A stretch of DNA of 22,124 bases, from contig CACRSC010000054.1 in NCBI GenBank assembly GCA_902651635.1, forward strand, positions 134,406 through 156,529, written 5' to 3'. This document shows, piece by piece, positions 9,884 through 18,720 of the stretch. Under the pieces are notes generated by a model that was not told the origin of the DNA, searched no databases, and worked only from the letters and a program-made list of their open reading frames with translations. Both the position numbers and the translations under genes were made by a program. Source of the DNA: Mastigamoeba balamuthi (Eukaryota > Evosea > Mastigamoebida > Mastigamoebidae). Within the stretch, counting starts at the first letter, position 1. Each line of letters begins with the position of its first letter.

Positions 9884-9961
9884 AATTCAAAAAAAGATCA
9901 CATTTTCATAAACCCCTCTCACACAGCACAGAGCCCGCCCTCCCGCAATACCAGGAACACA

Positions 9962-10981
9962 ATGTCGGCCAGCGAGGAGCTGCTCACGGAGACGAGGAAC
10001 CGCTTTGTGCTGTTCCCGATCAAGTACCCGGCGGTGTGGAAGATGTACAAGATGGCCGTCGCGAGCTTCTGGACGGCCGAGGAGGCCGACCTGAGCAAGG
10101 ACCACCTCGACTGGGCCCGCCTGAGCGACAACGAGCGCTTCTTCGTCCGCAGCGTGCTCGCGTTCTTCGCTGCGAGCGACGGCATCGTCATGGAGAACCT
10201 GGCGGCGCGCTTCAGCAACGAGATACCCGTGCCCGAGGTACGGGCGTTCTACGCGTTCCAGATCGCCATCGAGACGATACACTCGGAGACGTACTCGCTG
10301 CTGATCGACACGTACATCAGCGACGCCGACGAGAAGGCGCACCTGTTCAACGCCGTGCAGACGATCCCCTCGATCAAGAAGAAGGCCGACTGGGCCCTGC
10401 GCTGGATCGAGAGCCGCGACGCGTCGTTTGCGCTGCGCCTCGTCGCGTTTGCCTGCGTCGAGGGCATCTTCTTCAGCGGCGCCTTCTGCGCCATCTTCTG
10501 GCTCAAGGAGCGCGGCGTCATGCCGGGGCTCTGCTTCACCAACGAGCTGATCAGCAGGGACGAGAGCCTGCACACCGAGTTCGCGGTGCTGCTCTACTCG
10601 ATGCTGAGCAACAGAGTGCCCAAGGAGGACATTGTCGCGCTCTTCACAGAGGCCGTCGAGATCGAGCGCGAGTTCATCACCGAGTCGATCCCGTGCAGGA
10701 TGCTGGGCATGAACTCGGACCTCATGGCGCAGTACATCCAGTTCGTGGCGGACCGCCTGCTGGTGCAGCTGGGCTACGACACCATCTGGAACGTCACGAA
10801 CCCCTTTGACTTCATGGAGCGCATCAACATCAGCAACAAGACCAACTTCTTCGAGGGCCGTGTCAGCGAGTACTCCATGGCCAAGGTCCGCGTGCCCACC
10901 GAGGCATCCAGCAGCCCCCAGCCCGGCGCCCCCTCGCCCTCGGACGGATTCAAAGTTAACACCGAGGAGGAGGACTTCTAG
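9962..10981 (+). CDS. RNR2: Ribonucleoside-diphosphate reductase small subunit (class Ia, R2)
   Basis: 339 residues in one exon, the usual size for R2 without a long N-terminal extension. R2 holds a di-iron centre and a stable tyrosyl radical that is passed to R1 for catalysis. Iron ligands are all present: D73 (AASDG), E104 and H107 (IETIHSETY), E167 (VEGIFFSG), and E201 and H204 (SRDESLH). The radical tyrosine is Y111. The C-terminus [10 protein letters not shown] ends in the acidic-Phe tail that binds R1. The ATG at 9962 has A at -3 and fits the family's start, although the frame is open further upstream. It is divergent from RNR1, so both partners of one enzyme share a promoter. Formation of the radical needs oxygen, which argues against a strictly anaerobic life. 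Confidence 0.97.
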   Translation: MSASEELLTETRNRFVLFPIKYPAVWKMYKMAVASFWTAEEADLSKDHLDWARLSDNERFFVRSVLAFFAASDGIVMENLAARFSNEIPVPEVRAFYAFQIAIETIHSETYSLLIDTYISDADEKAHLFNAVQTIPSIKKKADWALRWIESRDASFALRLVAFACVEGIFFSGAFCAIFWLKERGVMPGLCFTNELISRDESLHTEFAVLLYSMLSNRVPKEDIVALFTEAVEIEREFITESIPCRMLGMNSDLMAQYIQFVADRLLVQLGYDTIWNVTNPFDFMERINISNKTNFFEGRVSEYSMAKVRVPTEASSSPQPGAPSPSDGFKVNTEEEDF

Positions 10982-11142
10982 ATGCACGGAGACACACCCA
11001 CTACGCACACCGACACACAGACACAATGGCACAGCAGTCACACTAGAAATTATGTCTGATCTCTGGTAGCCATGTATGGTAAACTGCTTTTGTGCTGTGC
11101 GACATCCATCCTGTAGAGAAAATCAGGATTGGGAGGAGTGCA

Positions 11143-11148
11143 AATAAA
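11143..11148 (+). terminator. Possible RNR2 polyadenylation signal AATAAA
   Basis: AATAAA lies 162 bp after the RNR2 stop in a purine-rich stretch. It is the first exact copy downstream of the gene on this strand. Confidence 0.45.
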
Positions 11149-11357
11149 AAGGGAGAAGGGTGGAGAGGAGGAGGGGAGGAGAGTACTCACCTTCACTCAG
11201 GATGCTGTAGGAAGATATCACATAAATTTCTCCTAGGCTTCACAAAAACTCTTTTGATTCTCTGAGAGAGAATTATCTTATCAATTGATACTAGTACTTG
11301 GATTTTTTCCATGAAGAGTCTTTATAATTTCACTATCGATCCAGTGTGCACTGCTAT

Positions 11358-12353
11358 ATGGAACACGAGCCTGAAGATCACGGCTCCACCAGGTGTGTTG
11401 CCACTCTGTGCCCGGCGCTCAGCCGAATCGTTTGGGACGAGGCTCTGAAGAAGTTGAATGCAGGTCTGAATGCTGAGCCAGGAACGAAGCCCGCAAGCTT
11501 TGAGCTCATGGTTCACATGAAGAAGGACCAGATAGAAGGCTGACTCATGGGTATCACTGCGTTTGGCCCAGTTCCTCTATTCCAAGCCACAGGACTACCT
11601 ACAGACCCGTTCTTCACAGTGGGAAATGCTTGGTACTCTTCTCAGTGCCTCGAAGCGCTGCTACTTGGTGAGGTTCTCGTGCCCATTCTGTGCCTGTCTG
11701 GTACTCGAGGCCTGCTTGTTCAGAGGCCTGAACTTCTCACTGTGTGGATGACGAGAGAGCTCATGCTGTGGATGTTGTCACTTCCAGAGTGGCTGGCGAC
11801 CCAGAAAGCACTCCTCACGAACAAGCCAAGGGGACAGGCACTGTTCACGTTCGTCAGCCAGCTGTTTGGGAGTGTGAGGGCCAGCACCACAATTCAGGGC
11901 GACCTTGAGGCCTTTGCTGCTGAGTTCAAGGAGACCCTCAACACTATGACATGCTTTGTGATGCTGTCATGCATGGCAAGATTTCTGCATGTTCAGGATG
12001 TCAACACGAAGGCAATGTGTTCAATATTTAGCACAGCAATTCTGTTCACTAAGGAGGCAGTTGCTAATGCAACCAAGCAGCAGTTGGTTCTCTGTCTCAA
12101 CAATGAAGCAGCCTGCTTCAAGAAGAAGGCTCTGCAGATGGCTGATCTGTTGTCTACTGAAGAGGCAGTTTCCAAGTCCAAAGCTCTTGTCCAGCATTCA
12201 CATCAGGAACACGAGGTGGCAGAAGTGAAGAAGTAAATATGCAGGCTCTGCAAGGCATATAATCTTCACGAGGATGGGTCCGAAGGCAACTCTGACGACA
12301 CTGGCATTGTGGAGGAGAAGATTGAACTGAAGTCCGAGTGGTGGAGCACGTGA
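11358..12353 (+). pseudogene. RhoGAP-like relic with two in-frame stops
   Basis: One frame runs from ATG 11358 to TGA 12351, broken only by TGA at 11541-11543 and TAA at 12234-12236. The three pieces are 61, 230 and 38 codons and read as one protein. FGPVPLF, VPILCLSGTRGLL and the helix FLHVQDVNTKAM followed by SIFSTAILF resemble the RhoGAP pattern (FGvPL, vP.l, L..V....NKM, lA.vf.P.L). The canonical arginine finger (GiFRvsG) is not clear; SGTRG may correspond. RhoGAPs stimulate GTP hydrolysis by Rho-family GTPases. Base composition is close to 50% GC, unlike the RNR genes. Splicing around the stops is not excluded, but no good donor or acceptor flanks them. The family call is tentative; the interrupted frame is directly visible. 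Confidence 0.4.
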
Positions 12354-12910
12354 GCCAGGCTCGGGACAGATACATCACAATACTGTCTTCTTGGAACCAA
12401 ATCATGAGGCCAAAACATACTTCATACAAACCGAGCTAGCTGTTGATCCTCATTTTTTGTTTATTTGTACCACTCATACCTTGATCAAGCACACTGTACT
12501 ACTCAGAGTGAAAAAGAGGGCAACCCCCAATTATAACAAGTATTGGGGCACAAATTGTAACATGTGATCTATCTGATAGCAAAATAAACGTCATATTTCT
12601 TTATTCGGCCACCCATAACATCATCAGCAAGGGTTTTCTGAGCTGAGTGTACATCAGAATAATGAAGGCACTGCTCCTGTCTCCATTTGCAAGAAACATC
12701 CTGCTGATTGCCCACTGAGACAAGGATATTATCATTGTGATTTTGCATGACAACAAATTATTGTTCCTTATTTTATAAAGATTCAATGTGTGCTATCCTC
12801 TTTCTCAATGCAGCAGTATTTTTGGAGGAAGATCGTCAGGGTACTCTTCAATATACTTGCGTAGTGCATATGGTTCAGCTGTGCCATACATAAGCTCCAT
12901 CTCCATGTCC
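12354..12910. other. AT-rich spacer between two relics
   Basis: There is no gene-like frame. AATAAA at 12583-12588 could serve the + strand relic upstream. TTTATT at 12600-12605 is AATAAA on the - strand and could have served the cyclase relic. The rest shows nothing recognisable. Confidence 0.45.
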
Positions 12911-13766
12911 CTATAGGTAGTTTGCCAGCATCTGTGATCTGACCAGACACAGCCTGTTACTGAAGCCGACGATCTCATGAACGCGAGTCAAGGTCTTGAA
13001 CCCCTTGAGGGGAATAGAACCCAGGCACCTTGTAGCAATGACCTCCTTGCAGCTGTCCCGTACTAGTCAATGGTCGCGTGGTTCTGGATGAGAACCGAGG
13101 AGAATGTCTCAAACATGGTCTGGAGGATTCCAAACACCGCGCTCACACTGTGTTCCTCCATTGTCGACGTGAACTGCGCCACGTCCAGGAACATGACCGG
13201 GCACATCCTCTGCTTCATCGTTAGCTCTCTGCATGCAAACAGGCAAGAGTGAGAAGACAATGAAAGAAAGTGAATAACATCAGCCAATGGGAGTGACCGC
13301 GCGTCGTTTTGTTGTTGAGTATGATCCAGTACACCACTGTCTGAGGAACGTATACGGAGAACGACTCGAGGGCCACTGTCATCTGATGTGCAGTGGACAG
13401 CATCGTTCGCAACTCCCTGAGTACACTTGATCCATCTGGGCACTTGGAGTTGAACTGCATTTCGGACAGATTGCTGAGGTGCCTGGTGATCAGCCGAATC
13501 TGGCGCGTTACCGACGTAACCACCACAACAATTGCTGCGCTCATGGCCAACACGAGCGCACACACAATCATCACGACGGTGACCATGGAGTCCGACACCC
13601 TCTTTTCAGCTTCCGTAGTTTCGCCCAGGACGTCGCCAGTGAAGTCGGAGATGGGGGACACGAAGAACACCCGCCACCCCGAGCCCTTCGGGACCGAAGA
13701 GGATGGCCCCGACGACGCGGGCTGCGGGCAGTCCGATGAGCGGGTGGCAGGACTCCGCGGCCGAGG
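12911..13766 (-). pseudogene. Broken receptor-type adenylate/guanylate cyclase (class III) relic
   Basis: Three pieces read on the minus strand. Piece 1 (13766 to 13299) encodes the end of a Cache-like sensor (GWRVFFVSPISDFTGD), a membrane helix (MVTVVMIVCALVLAMSAAIV), a HAMP-like segment and the linker ESFSVYVPQTVV typical before cyclase domains. An intron of about 72 nt probably follows, ending near 13227. Piece 2 (13227-13066) starts the cyclase domain: VMFLDVAQFTSTMEEHS carries the first metal-binding Asp. It ends at ID followed by TAG, where the family has IDKYIGD. Piece 3 (13057-12911) is another frame and resumes at the domain's C-terminal end, LGSIPLKGFKTLTRVHEIVG. Roughly the central hundred or more residues, including the second metal Asp and the base-specifying residues, are missing. 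It cannot make cAMP or cGMP. Confidence 0.7.
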
Positions 13767-14226
13767 TCACTGCGAGATCAGCGGGCTGTGTGGTACCATG
13801 ACGTGAACCTGCTCGCGGAGTGTTCGGCTTCGTCGTGGCCGCGGCGGCCATGCGTCCCTGGCTCCGCCGCCGGTTCACCCGCCGAGGGGGCATCGCCTCC
13901 TCGTGGTCCCGCCGCACCCGTCTACTTCTGCGCCCTCCGCGTCGTCAGCCTCACGCGCCACTCCAGCCCCTCTGCCAGCGGCAGGGAATGTGTGCCCCGC
14001 GCCCCCCCCCCCCCCGTCCGTAAAAAGCAGCGCGAATGCGCGCTTCCCCTCGGCTCGTGGTTGTTTCCGTTGATTAGTGCAACTGCTCACAGATCCTGCA
14101 CGACGGGGGTGGAATTGTGCACACCGAAAATGGGCAGGTGCGGGGGTGCGGGGATGCGGGGAAATTGGATCGTACATTTTAGGCGTCCAGATTTTTGTCA
14201 CTTGTTTCTGGTTAATCACTCGATCA
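13767..14226. other. GC-rich spacer upstream of the FG-GAP receptor gene
   Basis: A minus-strand stretch near 13795-13825 reads VMVPHSPLISQ before a TGA and may be a further Cache fragment of the cyclase relic. The remainder should hold the promoter and 5' UTR of the receptor gene. No TATA box or other element stands out except the poly-C tract. Confidence 0.4.
14002..14015 (+). repeat. Poly-C tract (C14)
   Basis: Fourteen consecutive C residues lie about 210 bp upstream of the receptor start codon. Length in such homopolymers is error-prone in sequencing. Confidence 0.85.
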
Positions 14227-17200
14227 ATGGACCGCGTTTCAACGGTTGTCTTGTGCCTTCTGGCGCTGCACTGCGCTCTCGGAGCGCTGGGCTCCAACTA
14301 CACGGGCGTTTTGTGGCCCTCTGGCCAGCAGCTATCAGACGTAGCACGCGGCAGAAGTGGCTTCTCGCTGCACAGCAGCCCTCAAGAGCCCGTTCTCTAC
14401 TTCGACACCAACGTCTCGGCTCCCGCAGGCGACGTCGACGGGGACCGCGTCCCGGACATTGTGTTTGCTGGCCACGGGGCGATACACATCCTGCTGGGCC
14501 CTCTATCCTCACCGCCGGGCCACTCGCCGCTCCGCACCCGCCTCGGCGTGTCCGTCTTCCGCATCGAGGCACCCGAGTGCGGGAGCACCTCGCAGGTCAG
14601 CGTGTCGTCGGCAGGCGACCTCAACGGCGACGGCCTGGCGGACGTCGTGGTGTTGTGCGCCTCAGAGGGGGACCAGGCACACACCTTCGTGCTGTTCGGT
14701 CGCCTCCGCAGCACGCAGTGGCCTCACAGCACCCACGAAGTCGGCAAGGAAACTGCATCTCTCCTGCTCCAGGGCCCCATCGTGAGCTCTGCTGGCGTGG
14801 GTGATGTGAACGGCGACAAGTGCCAGGATCTCGCTGTGGCACTGAACGGAGGGCATTCATACATTGTGCTCGGGCACCGCGCGGAATGGCCGCAGACAAT
14901 TAACATGTCGGCGTGTCCAAGTTCGCTGCTCGTGCTCGTGTTCCCGCTTTTCTTTGGCCCGATAACGCTCGTTGGCATTGGAGACGTCAACGGCGACGGC
15001 TTCGACGATGTGGCACTATTCGAAAGCACATTATCGCCCAAATTCGTGGGTCTCGTGCCTGGCCGCAAGTCCTTCGAGAGGGAGCTCGATCTGCAGAATG
15101 ACGATACCTTTGTGATCAGGCCTCCGCTGATCGAGAGACCCGAATGGAAGGATCTGGACAGACTGGTGCCCGAAGTGTCAGGCATAGGCGATCTAGATGG
15201 CGATGGGGTGGCTGACTTTGCCGTATGTCTGAAGCCCAAGGAGAACATTCACAGATATCTCATCGTGTTCGGCCTCAAGCTTCCATGGGACCAGTGGCCT
15301 CGTGACATCTCGCCTCCCTTCGAAAAGGGAGTTGGGTCTCTGCGGACGTCCGTCGTCAGCACAAAAACCAAATTCGTATCCCTGGACACTACTCCAGAAT
15401 ATGTCACTGCAGGCGATTTCAATGGCGATGGAATTCGTGATCTGATGCTTTGTACATCGTTTCCCAATGTTCCGTCTGAATGCACAATGCTATTCGGAAG
15501 CCGGTCTGGATGGCCTGCCTCCTTAAGTGCAGACGATTCAGCAATGGAGAACAGGTCGACCCATCTCATCTGGAAGGGCTCTTTCACAGGGTCCGCGACT
15601 CTCGGCGATATTAACGGAGACAGATTGGATGATCTTCTGCTCAGTGGTCCATCAACTAGATGGAGTGAGCAAATACAGGGGTTTTCGATGATCTTGTGCG
15701 GTTCAAAATGGAAGGACAGCCTCGAATCGCTTCCGCATGATGTTTATCTGGAGGAGATAGAGTACCTTGATGCGGGTCATATTCTGGAAAGCCACTCCAC
15801 AGCGAGCCTGTTCGGCTCTTCTCTTTGTGATGCCGGTGACATGAATGGCGATATTATCAATGACTTTGCTGTTGGGGCCCCAGGACAGAGCAGGGTGTAT
15901 CTGCATTTTGGTCACAGTGGTGCTGCTTCAGCGGACACTGCGACCATTGAGCCAAACTCTGCTTTATTAACGTCCTCAGATGGGGGAGACATGTTCGGAT
16001 GGTCTATAGCCTCGGCTGGAGATGTTAATGGAGACAATTTTCCAGACTTGATTATTGGTGCCCCACGGGCTGCTGATGGTGCAGGACGTGTATATGTTGT
16101 GTTCGGTGGTCACAAACTTGGAATGCCAAGATCTGTCATTTCTGTTGAAGGACTTGATGGATCTACTGGGTTTGTCATTGCAGGCCATAGAAGTTCTCGT
16201 GGGTGTGGCTACATTGTGAGCTCTGCAGGAGATATTAACGATGATGGGATCGATGACATCCTCATTGGATCGATGGAAGGTGCTGCAGATTTCACTCGAT
16301 TTGGTTCTGGCCATGCATACATTATCTTTGGAGCAAGGCATTGGCCGGGAAGGATAATGCTCTCGGATCTTGATGGAAATAATGGAGTGGTGATAACTGA
16401 TTTCATTCCAACTGCTGCAACCGAGTTCACTGCAGTGCACGCAGGCGATCTTAATGGAGACAAGGTTTCTGACATTTCTCTTGGAGTCACTTACAGTGAC
16501 TCCATGTCTGCGTTCATTGTGTTTGGCCACCCAGGGCCGTGGACTAGTCCAATTAGTGTCTCAACACCGAGCTGCGCACATCTCAGTGTTTTCACTGTTA
16601 GAACATACGCGATTGCACTTTATGGACCGCCTATTGGAGCTGCCGGCGATGTTAATGGTGACAAGTATGATGACCTTATTGCTGGAATGCCATTCAATTA
16701 CTATATCCTCTTTGGTGGTCCCGAATGGCCGGCTGAATTCTCTCAGGATAGCCTTAATAGCAAGGTGACACATTTGATATTCGGTCCAATAATGGGAATG
16801 ACAACTGCTGACATAAATGGCGATGGTCTTTCCGATATTGTTCAGGCAACAGATGGGCCTTATTTCATACCAAATGGGCTCTCTATAATTCTGGGCCGAA
16901 CAACATGGCCAAAGGAAATGCATGCAGTGACCTTTCCAGACTTTGTTCTGGACCGCTGGATGATGAGAGGGCGTATGTCTGTTTCGAAGATTGGCGACCA
17001 AGATGGAGATCATATTGCTGATTTCGCTTTCGGAACTTCTGTATTGGAGAACCAAACAGGAAATGTATGGGTTATATTTGGCTCTTCTGAGCCCCAGGTG
17101 AATCACCCAATTGATCAAATGCCAAGCTGTTGCAATGCTACTATAGGGGTGCAGTATCGATTTAGTATTCCTGTACAATCAGTGTTCAGCCAGTCAGATG

Positions 17201-17847
17201 GACAACAGCTCTCTCTATCTGCTGATATTCCAAGGGAATGGGATTGGCTTTTCTTTGATAACATCACCAACACATTCTCGGGAATCCCAAGACTGAACAC
17301 CAGCATATCGAACCTATCAGCAACTGTGTATGTGAATGCCACAAATGACAGGAATATCGTCAATAGGCAGTCCTTCATTATCAGGCTGATAAACTCGGTG
17401 GAGGTGGATATTGGTGACAACTCTGAAGCTCACTTCGGAGGTGAGTGGTTACGTAGATCACAGCTCAGGCCCATTGTTGCTCAGACAAGGGGATCAACAC
17501 TATACATAAATATCACATCAGATAATGCACAAATGTATACAAGATCGAGCATCTCAGAGGTACCTCAACTTAAGAGTGGACACTGGGCAATCAAAGGAAC
17601 TGTGAAGGAGGTGAACCAGCTTCTTCAAAGGATAGTGTTTCTGCATGACCGCAATACTCTTAACATCTATTTTACTCTGGAAGCCAGTGATGACATTGGT
17701 GGATATACTGTTGTGAAGTGGACAGTGACAAGAAGCAGAAGTGATATTGACCTGTGGAGATGGTTCTGGCTGTTCATTGAACTCGGGGGAACGATTGCCT
17801 GTGGTTGGTATGCCTATGCTCTTCTGGCTACAGCACTTCACTGGTAG
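14227..17847 (+). CDS. FG-GAP (integrin-alpha-like) double-propeller receptor with CADG-like domain and C-terminal membrane helix
   Basis: 1206 residues in one exon. A signal peptide (VVLCLLALHCALG) follows ATG 14227; the frame is open further upstream but without an ATG. Residues 68-932 contain fourteen Ca-binding FG-GAP signatures such as GDLNGDGLAD, GDVNGDGFDD, GDINGDRLDD and GDVNGDKYDD. Fourteen equals two seven-bladed beta-propellers. Residues about 972-1055 resemble the dystroglycan-type cadherin-like domain (IGVQYRFSIPVQSVFSQSDG, then NTFSGIP). A beta-rich segment with GHWAIKGTVKEVNQLL follows. A hydrophobic helix at about 1180-1205 ends right at the TAG, leaving no cytoplasmic tail. 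Known relatives bind ligands or matrix in a Ca-dependent way; an adhesion role here is inferred. GC content falls steeply from the 5' to the 3' end of the gene. Confidence 0.85.
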   Translation: MDRVSTVVLCLLALHCALGALGSNYTGVLWPSGQQLSDVARGRSGFSLHSSPQEPVLYFDTNVSAPAGDVDGDRVPDIVFAGHGAIHILLGPLSSPPGHSPLRTRLGVSVFRIEAPECGSTSQVSVSSAGDLNGDGLADVVVLCASEGDQAHTFVLFGRLRSTQWPHSTHEVGKETASLLLQGPIVSSAGVGDVNGDKCQDLAVALNGGHSYIVLGHRAEWPQTINMSACPSSLLVLVFPLFFGPITLVGIGDVNGDGFDDVALFESTLSPKFVGLVPGRKSFERELDLQNDDTFVIRPPLIERPEWKDLDRLVPEVSGIGDLDGDGVADFAVCLKPKENIHRYLIVFGLKLPWDQWPRDISPPFEKGVGSLRTSVVSTKTKFVSLDTTPEYVTAGDFNGDGIRDLMLCTSFPNVPSECTMLFGSRSGWPASLSADDSAMENRSTHLIWKGSFTGSATLGDINGDRLDDLLLSGPSTRWSEQIQGFSMILCGSKWKDSLESLPHDVYLEEIEYLDAGHILESHSTASLFGSSLCDAGDMNGDIINDFAVGAPGQSRVYLHFGHSGAASADTATIEPNSALLTSSDGGDMFGWSIASAGDVNGDNFPDLIIGAPRAADGAGRVYVVFGGHKLGMPRSVISVEGLDGSTGFVIAGHRSSRGCGYIVSSAGDINDDGIDDILIGSMEGAADFTRFGSGHAYIIFGARHWPGRIMLSDLDGNNGVVITDFIPTAATEFTAVHAGDLNGDKVSDISLGVTYSDSMSAFIVFGHPGPWTSPISVSTPSCAHLSVFTVRTYAIALYGPPIGAAGDVNGDKYDDLIAGMPFNYYILFGGPEWPAEFSQDSLNSKVTHLIFGPIMGMTTADINGDGLSDIVQATDGPYFIPNGLSIILGRTTWPKEMHAVTFPDFVLDRWMMRGRMSVSKIGDQDGDHIADFAFGTSVLENQTGNVWVIFGSSEPQVNHPIDQMPSCCNATIGVQYRFSIPVQSVFSQSDGQQLSLSADIPREWDWLFFDNITNTFSGIPRLNTSISNLSATVYVNATNDRNIVNRQSFIIRLINSVEVDIGDNSEAHFGGEWLRRSQLRPIVAQTRGSTLYINITSDNAQMYTRSSISEVPQLKSGHWAIKGTVKEVNQLLQRIVFLHDRNTLNIYFTLEASDDIGGYTVVKWTVTRSRSDIDLWRWFWLFIELGGTIACGWYAYALLATALHW

Positions 17848-17956
17848 TAATGCTAGTGAGATAAATGAAGAATTCGAAAGAACAAACACGGTTCAAATTG
17901 CTTTCTTCAAATCGCAAATAATGCTTGCCAAATCTGAAGTAGCTGGTCTGAGAAAA
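17832..17956 (+). other. Candidate cytoplasmic-tail coding segment of the FG-GAP receptor, displaced frame
   Basis: Past the receptor's TAG, a different frame reads SNASEINEEFERTNTVQIAF and ends at SEVAGLRK, directly before GTAAGT at 17957, a textbook splice donor. A textbook acceptor, CTGGCTACAG, ends at 17831. The acidic and basic mixture suits a juxtamembrane tail. Either a one-base frameshift or an unseen splice would join it to the membrane helix. The latter would need a donor that I cannot place at a normal intron length. Confidence 0.4.
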
Positions 17957-18187
17957 GTAAGTATTATCTTGCTATATATCAGTTTGCACAATTGTGTTAT
18001 TGATATTAGGGCTATTACTGTCACGGGAGGCTGTTGGGTTGGTTGGTCTGATGAGGGGCTCCGCAGGGTCACCTCATATCATGTGCTCACTGGGAATTGG
18101 AGGGGCACTGCTGTCAGTAGGTTGTGTTGTTTCATTTCAGAAGCATAGCTTCTGAGGTGCCCATGGCTTTCCCTTCTCTGTGTATAG
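17957..18187 (+). other. Candidate intron, 231 nt, in the 3' end of the receptor gene
   Basis: It starts GTAAGT and ends GTGTATAG. An earlier acceptor, TTTCATTTCAG at 18140, is an alternative. The segment after 18187 reads IAIWIAASITAEECYKDVEV up to TAG at 18252-18254, in a frame that does not match the upstream piece exactly, so the 3' structure is unsettled. Confidence 0.3.
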
Positions 18188-18317
18188 GATTGCCATCTGG
18201 ATTGCTGCAAGTATTACTGCTGAAGAATGTTACAAAGATGTTGAAGTGTCATAGTTGTTGACGGGGTTCCACTCTAAGGGGCCTCTTCAGGAATCACATT
18301 CATCATGTATAAACCCA

Positions 18318-18412
18318 GGTCCACTATGCTACGCAACAAAGTGGCATAGTGATGCATAGCAGACTCTATCTGCAATGCAGTATAGCAGAGACTGCATAGT
18401 GTGTAGCATGTA
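18318..18412 (+). repeat. GCATAG-rich repeat, left copy
   Basis: It begins GGTCCACTATGC and continues with GCATAGTGATGCATAGCAGA and further GCATAG/TATAGCAG words. The same opening 12 bases occur inverted at 21305-21316. It includes near-palindromic words. Confidence 0.6.
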
Positions 18413-18475
18413 GGTTTCAATACAGCATGGCTCAGTTACATTTTTGGCTGTTGGAAGTGTATAGAAGGAAGGCCA

Positions 18476-18481
18476 AATAAA
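18476..18481 (+). terminator. Possible polyadenylation signal AATAAA
   Basis: This is the first AATAAA after the receptor gene and its candidate tail exons. A second copy lies near 18593. Confidence 0.35.
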
Positions 18482-18720
18482 TAATTGCTCTGTGAGAAGT
18501 TGTTAACGGTGCGTTATTTCCAGGATTTGAGCACAGTGAAATGCTGCAAGCACTTCTGAGCATAATTTGTTCTTTATGTGGACTTTAACTGAAAATAAAA
18601 ACGGGTCGACCTGACATAATCAATAGTAACACATGGTAAATTGATGTGGATTCAGCCGATTTTTGGTGATATCAGCGTCGTGACATCAGAGAGCCTCCTT
18701 TCTTTCAGAATTCAACAAAC

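Larger units (their letters stand above)
9625..9961. promoter_or_regulatory. Divergent promoter shared by RNR1 and RNR2
   Basis: These 337 bp separate the two start codons and must contain both promoters and 5' UTRs. The half nearer RNR1 is GC-rich. The half nearer RNR2 has A-rich patches (9847-9900). Two exact TTTGGCGC sites lie near the two ends, and a weaker GCGGGAA is at 9772-9778. I see no convincing TATA box. Shared cell-cycle control of both subunits is inferred. Confidence 0.75.

Noticed and set aside
9887-11041. 384-residue frame opposite RNR2
   Set aside because: Antisense shadow of a gene identified by all its iron ligands.
11326-12353. Alternative genetic code to explain in-frame stops
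   Set aside because: RNR1, RNR2, the Cys-rich gene and the receptor end at TGA, TAG, TAA and TAG at expected places, so all three stops work normally here.
14077-14226. Upstream extension of the FG-GAP receptor
   Set aside because: It would need a GTG start. The first ATG, at 14227, is followed at once by a signal peptide.
17806-17831. 26-nt intron (GTATGC...CTACAG) to fix the receptor tail frame
   Set aside because: The ends look right, but other introns here are 55-79 nt, there is no branch site, and it would cut into the membrane helix.
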